Part shown: in pieces, positions 8,107-15,053 of the stretch | How positions within the stretch are numbered: the first letter of the stretch is position 1 | Layout of the letters: each line of letters starts with the position of its first letter | Notes under the pieces: model-generated | The model's input: the letters and a program-made list of their open reading frames with translations, nothing else | What the model was told of the DNA's origin: nothing | Database searches by the model: none | Made by a program: the position numbers and the translations under genes | NCBI GenBank assembly: GCA_034440595.1 | Contig: JAWXCH010000083.1 | Coordinates: 1 to 15,689 of the forward strand | From: JAWXCH01 sp034440595 | GTDB taxonomy: Bacteria; Planctomycetota; Planctomycetia; Pirellulales; JALHPA01 | DNA length: 15,689 nucleotides | Reading direction: 5' to 3'

Positions 8107-8133
8107 AGCATTTTCGTGAAAAGGAGCCGACTG

Positions 8134-8499
8134 GTGAGTGAAGAACAGGTCAAATTGCTGGAAACATTCCAGAATCAGAACCCGCAGCGAGATTATGAGA
8201 TCCAAATTGTGTGCCCGGAGTTTACTTCGGTTTGTCCTAAAACAGGCCAGCCGGACTTTGGCACGCTGACGTTTACGTACGTCCCCGAGAAACTGTGCGT
8301 GGAGCTGAAGAGCCTGAAGATGTACTTGCAGAGCTTCCGCAACGAGGGGATCTTTTACGAGAATGTGACGAACCGGATTCTGGATGACTTGGTCGGCGTA
8401 TTGCAGCCGCGGCGAATGACGCTGGTGGCTTCGTTCACGCCGCGGGGAGGGATCAGTACGGTGGTGAAGGTAGAGCATGTCGCAAGCGCGAAGAAATAG
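8134..8499 (+). CDS. queF: NADPH-dependent preQ0 reductase
   Basis: QueF reduces the nitrile of preQ0 to the aminomethyl group of preQ1, the base later inserted into tRNA by Tgt. At 121 residues it is the short, single-domain T-fold form (Bacillus type) rather than the long bimodular form. The catalytic motif TSVCPKTGQPDFG carries nucleophile C34 and general acid D41. The QueF signature ELKSLKMYLQSFRNEGIFYE (57-76) supplies the nucleotide-binding residues. The start is GTG at 8134: AAAAGGAG (8119-8126) lies seven bases before it, no in-frame ATG is close, and the product then opens as the family does. An open frame back to 8002 overlaps queC and is rejected. It is divergent from queC-queE and completes the preQ0-to-preQ1 step. 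Confidence 0.95.
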   Translation: MSEEQVKLLETFQNQNPQRDYEIQIVCPEFTSVCPKTGQPDFGTLTFTYVPEKLCVELKSLKMYLQSFRNEGIFYENVTNRILDDLVGVLQPRRMTLVASFTPRGGISTVVKVEHVASAKK

Positions 8500-8526
8500 A
8501 CCGAGGCGGCGAAGCAGTACGCGACG

Positions 8527-8560
8527 GTACATCTTGCGGAGCAAGATGACTACATTAGGC
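8527..8560. repeat. REP-like GGA-triloop hairpin after queF
   Basis: CATCTTGC-GGA-GCAAGATG (8530-8548) is followed by ACTACATTAGGC, with GTA (8528-8530 region) able to pair with the downstream TAC. It is the same module as 6655-6680: identical GGA loop and ACTACAT flank, but with a stem base pair swapped on both arms. It lies 30 bases after the queF stop. Confidence 0.75.
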
Positions 8561-8627
8561 AATTCGCCCCCTTGCAATCAATTGTCACAGGGCCGACAAT
8601 GCCGCTTCTTCCCTTTCCTAACCATTT

Positions 8628-8659
8628 CTGCTGACAGGACTATTCGTAGTCAACAGCAG
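8628..8659 (+). promoter_or_regulatory. Leader hairpin with TTCG loop before the TIM-barrel gene
   Basis: CTGCTG (8628-8633) pairs with CAGCAG (8654-8659) and GACTA (8638-8642) with TAGTC (8647-8651) around a TTCG tetraloop, with a small asymmetric internal loop. It ends 29 bases before the ATG at 8689 and has no T-run, so it looks like a leader structure or operator rather than a terminator. Confidence 0.45.
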
Positions 8660-8688
8660 CACTCAACCTCCATAAAGACCGTACCTCC

Positions 8689-9702
8689 ATGGCCAAGAAC
8701 CCGCAGATTATTATTTCTGGATTTGGTGACGAAGCCGCCAACCAAAAGACGGCTGTGCAGCAGTTTGCCGCCTTTGCGGCGCTCGGCCTGCAGTATTACA
8801 GTTTGCGGTTTATTGATGTCGGTCGCGGCATCAAGAACGTGATGAAGTTGACCACGCCCGAAATCCAGAAGGTGCGGCATTTGGAAGATGAGTACGGCCT
8901 GAACGTGACTTCGATCGGTTCACCGATTGGTAAAGTGAAATTGGTCGATAAGGATGACGGCACCAAGAATAACTTCATTCCGTTCAAGAAGTATCTGGAA
9001 AAAGATGTCCATCGGGCCTGTGAGCTAGCTCATGCTTTTGAGACCAAACTGATCCGCGGGTTCTCTTTTTATCACCCGAAGGGATCCAACCCGGACAAGC
9101 ATCTGCCGCAAGCGGTCGACCAGATCGGCCAGATTTGCGAGGCGTGTCACCGATCCGATCTGACGTTTGGCTTGGAGGTGGAGGCGAATCTGGTTGGCCA
9201 GAACGGCTATCTGATGGCGGAACTATATAAGCAGGTGAACCATCCGGCACTGGTGCTGATCTTTGACGCGGCCAACATCATTGTGCAGGGATTCACCGCC
9301 AAGGAACTGTTTGAACAATACGAGGCGATGAAGACCGGCATCGGCTGGATGCATATTAAGGACTATCGCCATCCGAAAACCTCCAAGCGAAAATCGCATG
9401 TTGATGAAGGCGCGCTGAAGCACTTTGTCCCGGCCGACATCGGAGAGAGTGATCATGCGAAGATCCTGGCCGATTTTCGGACGATCGTGCCATCGCTCGA
9501 TAAGAAGTTGCAACGACGCGGGATCCCCGGCGTGTTTCTGGAACTGGAACCACACGTCAAGGGAGGTGGGCAGTACGGCGGCTTCAGCGGGCCAGACGGG
9601 CTTGGCGTTGCAATGCGAAGCCTGTGCAAAGTACTCGATCAGGTGAAGCTGGACTATCACCTGCGCGACTTTGATGATGTGTTGGCTGCACGGGGCGAGT
9701 GA
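8689..9702 (+). CDS. Sugar phosphate isomerase/epimerase-like TIM-barrel protein
   Basis: This is a 337-residue protein of the xylose isomerase-like TIM barrel superfamily (AP-endonuclease-2 fold), whose members are mostly metal-dependent sugar or inositol isomerases, epimerases and dehydratases. It starts with ISGFGDEA (residues 9-16), typical of this group in planctomycetes by memory. The likely metal ligands are E163 (or E165) in FGLEVEANL, D193 in IFDAAN, H222 in GWMHIKDYRHP and E285 (or E287) in FLELEPHVKGGG, the usual E-D-H-E order around the barrel. No signal peptide or anchor is present, so it is probably cytoplasmic. The upstream region contains a hairpin leader but no ribosome binding site. 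The gene stands alone, and the substrate cannot be assigned. Confidence 0.85.
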   Translation: MAKNPQIIISGFGDEAANQKTAVQQFAAFAALGLQYYSLRFIDVGRGIKNVMKLTTPEIQKVRHLEDEYGLNVTSIGSPIGKVKLVDKDDGTKNNFIPFKKYLEKDVHRACELAHAFETKLIRGFSFYHPKGSNPDKHLPQAVDQIGQICEACHRSDLTFGLEVEANLVGQNGYLMAELYKQVNHPALVLIFDAANIIVQGFTAKELFEQYEAMKTGIGWMHIKDYRHPKTSKRKSHVDEGALKHFVPADIGESDHAKILADFRTIVPSLDKKLQRRGIPGVFLELEPHVKGGGQYGGFSGPDGLGVAMRSLCKVLDQVKLDYHLRDFDDVLAARGE

Positions 9703-9724
9703 ATAGCCACTTGGTCGCAGTCGC

Positions 9725-9849
<125 letters not shown>

Positions 9850-9884
9850 TCGCCAATTTGTAAGTCTCGCTACATCAGAAGTCA

Positions 9885-12800
9885 TTAGTGGTTACTTGAA
9901 TCGACAGTTGTGTCGACAGCATCTTCACCATCCGTTGCGTCAGCGGTAATTGCGTCGGTCGCGGTTTTTTCCTCTGCGGCTGTCGCAATTAATGTTGGCG
10001 ACTCATTATCCAATTCTGCGACTTGGGTCGGTTCTACCTCGGTCACCGCAGCTCGATCGGTCGCGACTGGTTTTTTGGCGGCAGCTTGTGCGGCCGCCTC
10101 GGTTTGCCGCTGAGCAATCTGTTTCTCGCGTCGCGTGACCTGGAAGATATTTCGGGCCAGAATCCCAGCCTGCAAGAACCAGAACAAGGAAACCACCAGA
10201 CAGGCACCGCCCGCCATAAAGATCACGGAATTCTTGCCTGAAGCAAACCACATGGCCGCCAGACCGACTACGAGCGCGGACATACCGATCATCAATTTGC
10301 TGGTGGCGGCTTGCCCCCAGCGTCGGAAGACGTGTGCTTCGATGGCGGTTCGGGCAGAAACATTCGCCAGATCGCGCATCGCTTGCAGGTTAGTGGACCA
10401 CTCGGGGGCCTGCGAGCGAGGAACCAACCTAGCTGGTATCGCTTCTTGCACGGGCTGCTCCACCATTGCAATTGGCTGAACTACTGACGGTGCTTGCGGA
10501 GTTGGGGCGGCAATCTCAGCCGCTTGCTGCGCAGGGCCAGAGGGAGTGCCAGGAGTGCGGACACGATTGAGCAATTTGGCCATGTATTCGTCAATTGACT
10601 CGTCTTCGGATGACGGAACCGATTCTGCCCGATGCGCGACAGGAGCGGAGACCGGCGCGGGTACGGAGCGATCGATATCAGCCGCTGTGGACAGCCCGAC
10701 GTGCCGAGTTTCCTGCACTTTTCCGACGTCGTGTTGATCTTCTTTTAATAGCGACATCTCGCGCAGACGGGCAAACACGTCCAGATCGCTGTTTGCCTTG
10801 GTGGTCGTCGTCGACGCTTCACTTTCATTTGTTGAGTCGTGCCGACTTGTAGCAGCACTGTTCGTTGCCGCCTGGGCAGAAAAAGCATCCTTTTCGGCTG
10901 TCCAGGTGGCACGTTCTTGCTCCAGGCCCACCCGGTCCTGCTCGCAGCGGCCTTGTGCGTCGACCAGTTGCTGACGGTATTCGGCCAGTTCCTCGGATTG
11001 CCGCTCGAGATCGCTGGCCCACTTTTCAAGCTGCGCCAGGCGGTCGTCGATTGTCGTCGTATCCTGCTGCTTGGCGACCAGTGACTGAGCAACCGACTGC
11101 TGCTCGGTCAATTCGGCTTGCAGGCGAGCAATTTCCTGGTGCAATGCAGTCTGCTCATCGAGCTGCGATTGCAGTGTTTCGCGCTCGGCATTCCACTGCT
11201 GCGAGGCCAATTGCAACTGTTCCTGCTCCACTTGCAGCAGTTCGTTCGCGTGGTCCAGTTCCGCCTGCAATGGATTGACAGCCGGCACAGCGGATACAGC
11301 AGCAACCGGAATTAACGATTGCGCCAGAGACTGTTGGTGTGCGGTGATCTGCCTATCGAACTCGGCCTGAGCAGTCGTCAGTGCTGATGTCTCCGAGGCA
11401 AGCTGCTGTTGCAGTTGTTCGAACTCGTCACGTTCGGCCTGTAATGTTTGTTTTTGCTTGGCCAGTTCGGCTTGTTGATCGGTTAGCGATCGTGTGGCCT
11501 CGGCCAGCTTGCTTTGCTCGGCAAGCAGTCGGGCTTGCGACTCTTGCAGTGCTGTCTCGGCTTCGGTTAAATCGGTTTGTCGTTTTTCAACGGCCGCTTG
11601 ATGCTGGTCCGCAGTCTCAAGACGAGCCGTCAGTTCTGCATCGACCCTGGCCAACTCGGCCTGCCACTCGGTTCGTTCGGCTTCCAGAGACTGACGGTCG
11701 GCAGCCAATGCCGTTTGCGCGGCATATAAAGCGGCTCGCTCCGTGATTAGGTTTGCTCGCTCCGCGATGATCGATTGCCGCTGTTGATCCAACTCTTGCT
11801 GTGCCTGGGAAAATTCCGCGCGATCGCTTTGGAGTTTCGCGTGGCACGCTTCCAATTCTTCCCCCTGCTTTTTCAACGAGGATTCGCTGGTTTCGACAGC
11901 GGCCATTTTCTGTTGCGCGGCCTGATCGAGCGATTGTTGTTGTTCGTCCAGGGCAAGACGCTGGGTAGCTAGCAGTTCCGTCTGCTGTTCCTGGTTCTTG
12001 CGCGTCAGTTCCAACGCCTCAGCCTGGGCGGTCAGGTCGGTCTGCCGCAGTTCTAGCTGGCTGGATAGCTGGGCCAGGGTCTCTTCACGCTGGTTCAGTA
12101 CTTGTTGCAGAACTTGTAATTCAGCATCACGGCTCAGCAACTCTTCGTTTTGACGGGTGAAGCCCGCCTCGGCCTGTTGCAGTTCACTCGCTTCAGCTTC
12201 GCAGGCCGCTTCACGCTGGCCTAGTTCGCCGAATAGCTTGTCCAGTTCGGCACGCTCCTGCTGCAATTCGGCGGCCTGCTGGTCCAGGTCACGGCGACGC
12301 TGATCCAGTTCGTCCGACCGACCGTAGAATTCCAGGCGACGCTGCTCAATCGCTTGCGATTGCTCCTCCAGATCCTTTTGTTCTTGAAGATGCGCGGCGG
12401 AGCGATTATCCAGCTCTACTTGTTGCTGTGCCAGTGACTGCTGTTGCGCGGCGACTTCCGACTCAAGCTGCAATCGGTCCTGGGCCAATCTATCCAGCGC
12501 GGTTAGCAGTTCTTCCTGTTGGCGTATCGATTCATTCGACAGACTTTGCTCGCGAAGCCGCAGGCTGACCTCGGCTTCGTTCAGTTCATCCAATCGGCGA
12601 TTGAGTACCGACTCCCGCTGCGACAGTGCGCCATCAAGCGACTCCTGCTCGCTTGTCCAAAGGCGATGCGTGTGTTCAAGCTCCGCACGCTCACTACTGA
12701 GTTTCTCTTGTTGCAATAGCAACGATTGCTGCTGAGCGGCCAGTTGCACATGCTCTGCTTGCAACTCTGCACGCCGTTCTTCCAACTCGGCTCGTTGCAG

Positions 12801-13613
12801 AGCCAATTGCCCTTCGGCTTCTTCGACAGCCGACTGCGCCAAGGCACGGCTGGCCGAAGTGTCGGCGGCGTTACGCTGTGCCGTCAGCTCTTCCCGCAAG
12901 TGGCGATGGTCCGCCTCTAGCTTTCCTAGACGGGTCCGAGTGATATCGGTTTCCTGATTCACATCTCGCAACCGCGTCAGCAGCCGGCGGATGCGGGCAC
13001 GATTCTGCCGTGACGAATTCGTCAAGCGAACTTGCAACCGCTCGGCCAGCAGCTCAAGCTGTCGTTCACTCTCATTGCGAGCCTCTCCTAGCTTGGCAGC
13101 CAGTAGACGGGTGAAACTCGGCTTGGAGGAAGGTGTCGGTTCATTCAGGAGCGACTCTTCGCTGGACTGAGGAGCTAGCGGCTTGGCAACAGGGAGCCGA
13201 TTCGTAGGAACGGAATCCGTATTGAACGCCGGACTGACATGACCACCCGAGCCGATTCCACCTACCACCTCCAGTTCGATCGGGCCGATGCCCAGTCGAT
13301 CACCGATTTGCAGTGCAGCTTCGCTGAAGGCCTGACCATTGAGCCGGGTATTTGGATCCCAGCGGCGGACGACGGTCTTTTCTCGACCGCGGAGGATTAA
13401 ACAGTGGACCGCGCTGATCCCTTGCGCGCGCAGCCGGAGCGTGCAGTCGCTGGCCGAGCCGACTGTACACTTGGCGGAATTCAACTTGAGTAAGTGTCCA
13501 TCCAGCGAAGTGCCACGGACGCGGAGTGTCAGCTCCTCTTCGGGCAAACTCGCCAGGAGCGATTGGTAGGGTACATTTTGAGTCGATGCGGGCATGACAA
13601 CCTTTTTTGGCAT
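9885..13613 (-). CDS. FHA domain-coiled coil protein with C-terminal membrane hairpin
   Basis: This 1242-residue protein is not one I recognise by name. An FHA phosphothreonine-binding domain spans about residues 28-118: G52, the S67-x-x-H70 pair in GISAVHC and N92 in RLNG are at the expected places, and strand GDRLGIGPIELEVV ends it. The usual GR at the first loop is VGSASD here. About residues 165-915 are an almost unbroken coiled coil rich in Q, E, A, L and R. A disordered S/T/P-rich stretch follows to about 1090. Two close transmembrane helices (about 1107-1126 and 1131-1152) form a hairpin that would leave both ends in the cytoplasm. An A/T/E-rich acidic tail of about 90 residues closes it. 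It could tether a long rod to the inner membrane, with the FHA head reading Ser/Thr kinase signals. A second ATG (13595, residue 7) has AAAAAAGG five bases before it and may be the true start. Confidence 0.88.
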   Translation of the reverse strand: MPKKVVMPASTQNVPYQSLLASLPEEELTLRVRGTSLDGHLLKLNSAKCTVGSASDCTLRLRAQGISAVHCLILRGREKTVVRRWDPNTRLNGQAFSEAALQIGDRLGIGPIELEVVGGIGSGGHVSPAFNTDSVPTNRLPVAKPLAPQSSEESLLNEPTPSSKPSFTRLLAAKLGEARNESERQLELLAERLQVRLTNSSRQNRARIRRLLTRLRDVNQETDITRTRLGKLEADHRHLREELTAQRNAADTSASRALAQSAVEEAEGQLALQRAELEERRAELQAEHVQLAAQQQSLLLQQEKLSSERAELEHTHRLWTSEQESLDGALSQRESVLNRRLDELNEAEVSLRLREQSLSNESIRQQEELLTALDRLAQDRLQLESEVAAQQQSLAQQQVELDNRSAAHLQEQKDLEEQSQAIEQRRLEFYGRSDELDQRRRDLDQQAAELQQERAELDKLFGELGQREAACEAEASELQQAEAGFTRQNEELLSRDAELQVLQQVLNQREETLAQLSSQLELRQTDLTAQAEALELTRKNQEQQTELLATQRLALDEQQQSLDQAAQQKMAAVETSESSLKKQGEELEACHAKLQSDRAEFSQAQQELDQQRQSIIAERANLITERAALYAAQTALAADRQSLEAERTEWQAELARVDAELTARLETADQHQAAVEKRQTDLTEAETALQESQARLLAEQSKLAEATRSLTDQQAELAKQKQTLQAERDEFEQLQQQLASETSALTTAQAEFDRQITAHQQSLAQSLIPVAAVSAVPAVNPLQAELDHANELLQVEQEQLQLASQQWNAERETLQSQLDEQTALHQEIARLQAELTEQQSVAQSLVAKQQDTTTIDDRLAQLEKWASDLERQSEELAEYRQQLVDAQGRCEQDRVGLEQERATWTAEKDAFSAQAATNSAATSRHDSTNESEASTTTTKANSDLDVFARLREMSLLKEDQHDVGKVQETRHVGLSTAADIDRSVPAPVSAPVAHRAESVPSSEDESIDEYMAKLLNRVRTPGTPSGPAQQAAEIAAPTPQAPSVVQPIAMVEQPVQEAIPARLVPRSQAPEWSTNLQAMRDLANVSARTAIEAHVFRRWGQAATSKLMIGMSALVVGLAAMWFASGKNSVIFMAGGACLVVSLFWFLQAGILARNIFQVTRREKQIAQRQTEAAAQAAAKKPVATDRAAVTEVEPTQVAELDNESPTLIATAAEEKTATDAITADATDGEDAVDTTVDSSNH

Positions 13614-13619
13614 TTGCCA
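13608..13619. promoter_or_regulatory. Small dyad at the FHA gene start
   Basis: TGGCA-TT-TGCCA is a perfect dyad that contains the first possible start codon of the minus-strand FHA gene (CAT at 13611-13613). Either it is an operator upstream of the real start at 13595, or it hides the first ATG in a short hairpin. Confidence 0.3.
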
Positions 13620-14352
13620 GAAACGAACAATAAGCTGCCCAGGTTCGAGCCATATTCGGAACCTGACAACGCGAAAGAATCCAATGGTGATTTAGCTTAC
13701 GTCTAATACCGGGTCAAAATCGGCACTCATTCCGACAGGCCTTATATTCGAGGAACGCTGGCATAAACTGCGGAGTCTGTAGCGACCGGAACGATTTTGC
13801 AGGCCGCAAATCCTGCCGAACCGGCAAATTCAACTGGACTGCGGCGCAAAAAGTGCCGATTAACGGAAGGCGGCAGTTAAGCGTTTCAGGTTTTCTCACT
13901 CAGATGCCGGGAATGTGGATGAAAAAAACATTGGGGCAGAAAATACGGCGGGGCAGACTGCGATTTCGGGCGGAGACCTCGGATATCGGAACCGCAAGAA
14001 AACACAGGCACGCGACTAAGAAAAGTTCGTGCATTTGTTCACGAATAACAGCTCGGTCTATTTTGTGAGCGGTTCCCCCTCAAAGGTGAGGTGTAAAGAA
14101 CCAACCGCGAATAATATCAATCTTACCTGGCATAAAGATTCGCGAAATTTGGCGACCCCTTTTGGGTAACTTGCGTACTATATTTTGTTGTTTTCGACAT
14201 GGCATCCGACGATCCATCGCGGAGAGGAAGGGACTGGCCAGGCCGAAAAACAATCACGGACCAAGAAGGCACTAGCAGTTCGACATGGACGCGCACGGGA
14301 GGGGGGGACCTTTCGGCTAGACCGGGATCGGACAAAGAAGGGTAATAATCCT
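13614..14352. other. 739-base stretch with no convincing gene
   Basis: This lies between two divergently transcribed genes, so it should hold both promoters. Open frames here (for example 13853-14068 plus, 13714-13899 minus) have no family character. I see a 10-base perfect inverted repeat, AATCGGCACT (13718-13727) and AGTGCCGATT (13852-13861). I also see a TGCCG-AAC-CGGCA hairpin (13814-13826), the structured element at 14069-14108, TACTAT (14176-14181) as a possible -10 for the zinc-finger gene, and a run of seven G (14301-14307). I found no signature of tRNA, RNase P RNA, SRP RNA or tmRNA. Confidence 0.5.
14069..14108. promoter_or_regulatory. Nested hairpin in the gene-free stretch
   Basis: GCGGTT (14069-14074) pairs with AACCGC (14103-14108), and CCTCA-AAGG-TGAGG (14078-14091) forms an inner hairpin. 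An alternative pairing, GGTTC (14071-14075) with GAACC (14098-14102), excludes the outer stem, so two folds compete. It is upstream of the candidate -10 at 14176, so its transcript, if any, is uncertain. Confidence 0.35.
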
Positions 14353-14799
14353 ATGGCACGAAAAGACGCTCTACACAACATGCGACAAGTCCTGCTGAAA
14401 CGGCGCGATGCCTTACGCAGTGCTCTGGCCGGAGACCTCAGCTTGCTGAAGGAGCTCCGAGCTCAAAGCAGCGGAGACTTGGTCGACGCCGCGTTGGATT
14501 CCGCACAGGACGAAATCAGCTCCCAGTTGGCCGAGGTGGAAAGCCGCGAATTGGCCAGCATCGAAAACGCCCTGGAGCGGATGCGAATCGGCAAGTATGG
14601 GATCTGCGAAGGTTGCAATAATAAGATTCTGCTGGCCCGGCTGAATGCCTTGCCGTACGCGACGTACTGCATCGAATGTCAGCGAGAAGCCGAAAAATAC
14701 GGCTCGCTGGATGGCGGTGACGCCGACTGGGGCCGACTGCTGGATGGCGGGTCGGACAACGATTTATCGATCAATGACATCGAAATGGACGTCTCCTAA
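14353..14799 (+). CDS. DksA/TraR-family C4 zinc-finger protein
   Basis: This is a 148-residue protein of the DksA/TraR family, which binds RNA polymerase through the secondary channel and tunes initiation, often with ppGpp. It has an N-terminal helical coiled-coil region (about 1-78), a tip motif D42-x-x-D45-x-A47 in GDLVDAALD that matches the DxxDxA tip essential in DksA, and a four-cysteine zinc finger C85-x2-C88-x17-C106-x2-C109 (CEGCNN...CIEC). An acidic tail of about 35 residues (rich in D and G) follows, which E. coli DksA lacks. The ATG at 14353 is preceded by AAGGG (14338-14342). The frame is open back to 14185, but that leader is charged and featureless and is left out. A terminator follows, so it is a single-gene unit. 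Whether it is the functional DksA of the cell is not shown. Confidence 0.9.
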   Translation: MARKDALHNMRQVLLKRRDALRSALAGDLSLLKELRAQSSGDLVDAALDSAQDEISSQLAEVESRELASIENALERMRIGKYGICEGCNNKILLARLNALPYATYCIECQREAEKYGSLDGGDADWGRLLDGGSDNDLSINDIEMDVS

Positions 14800-14842
14800 G
14801 ACTTCCTCTTTACGCAGCCAACTTGGTTTGCTTGAATGCACT

Positions 14843-14909
14843 TGCATCGACGACGGTGTGGCAATCGTGCCCAATTGCCAGCCGTCTTGATCGCAGGTGC
14901 ATTTTTTTT
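14843..14909 (+). terminator. Branched intrinsic terminator after the zinc-finger gene
   Basis: An inner hairpin (GACGG 14852-14856 with CCGTC 14882-14886; TGGCAAT 14859-14865 with ATTGCCA 14874-14880) is enclosed by TGCATC (14843-14848) pairing with GGTGCA (14896-14901), which abuts eight T (14902-14909). The T-run directly after the closing stem supports termination. Confidence 0.6.
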
Positions 14910-14917
14910 GGCGACTT

Positions 14918-14926
14918 TGCTATGAT
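14918..14926 (+). promoter_or_regulatory. Candidate extended -10 box for the protease gene
   Basis: TGCTATGAT fits the extended -10 pattern and lies just after the upstream terminator, 127 bases before the protease ATG. No clear -35 box is present. The predicted leader would carry the half repeat (14974-14990) and the palindrome at 15014-15032. Confidence 0.4.
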
Positions 14927-14973
14927 GTCGCTTTAGGCAATACCGATAGCGCTTTGTGACAACTTACATTCCT

Positions 14974-14990
14974 GTGTGCCACTGGCTCCG
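14974..14990 (+). repeat. Truncated copy of the 9725-9847 repeat end
   Basis: GTGTGCCACTGGCTCCG is identical over 17 bases to the right end of the 9725-9847 element (read on the minus strand), but the final CCAGTG that would close the hairpin is replaced by unrelated sequence. It is a solo, broken end located in the protease leader region. Confidence 0.7.
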
Positions 14991-15013
14991 TAGACACGAT
15001 TAGACGAACATCT

Positions 15014-15032
15014 CCGAGCAAAATTTGCTCGG
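15014..15032. promoter_or_regulatory. Perfect 19-base palindrome upstream of the protease
   Basis: CCGAGCAAA-A-TTTGCTCGG is a perfect inverted repeat with 9-base arms. It ends nine bases before the GGAGG ribosome binding site (15041-15045) of the HtrA-like gene. It could be a repressor operator or a leader hairpin (GC stem CCGAGC/GCTCGG with an A/T loop). It does not match the CIRCE heat-shock operator. Confidence 0.55.
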
Positions 15033-15053
15033 CCCCGCTTGGAGGTTTAGCGC

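Noticed and set aside
8052..8133. preQ1 riboswitch in the queC/queF spacer
   Set aside because: The hairpin present is longer than the known preQ1 classes and lacks their A-rich 3' tail; no match to the known consensus by eye.
8666..8690. Direct repeat ACCTCCAT (8666-8673 and 8683-8690) ending at the start codon
   Set aside because: An eight-base repeat at this distance is within chance, and ACCTCC has the sense of the anti-Shine-Dalgarno, not a ribosome binding site.
10700..13000. Many plus-strand and alternative-frame open frames opposite the coiled-coil gene
   Set aside because: The repetitive codon pattern of the coiled coil (CAG, GAA, CTG, GCC) leaves other frames open by composition; none shows a domain.
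13642..13651. GGTTCGAGCC, resembling a tRNA T-arm
   Set aside because: No acceptor, D-arm or anticodon stems can be formed around it on this strand.
14301..14307. Run of seven G as a phase-variable tract
   Set aside because: It is short, lies outside the coding region and about 45 bases from the start; no evidence of a switch.
14185..14352. 56-codon upstream extension of the zinc-finger protein
   Set aside because: The segment is charged and low in hydrophobic residues, includes a run of seven G, and the family N-terminus starts at the ATG at 14353, which has its own AAGGG.
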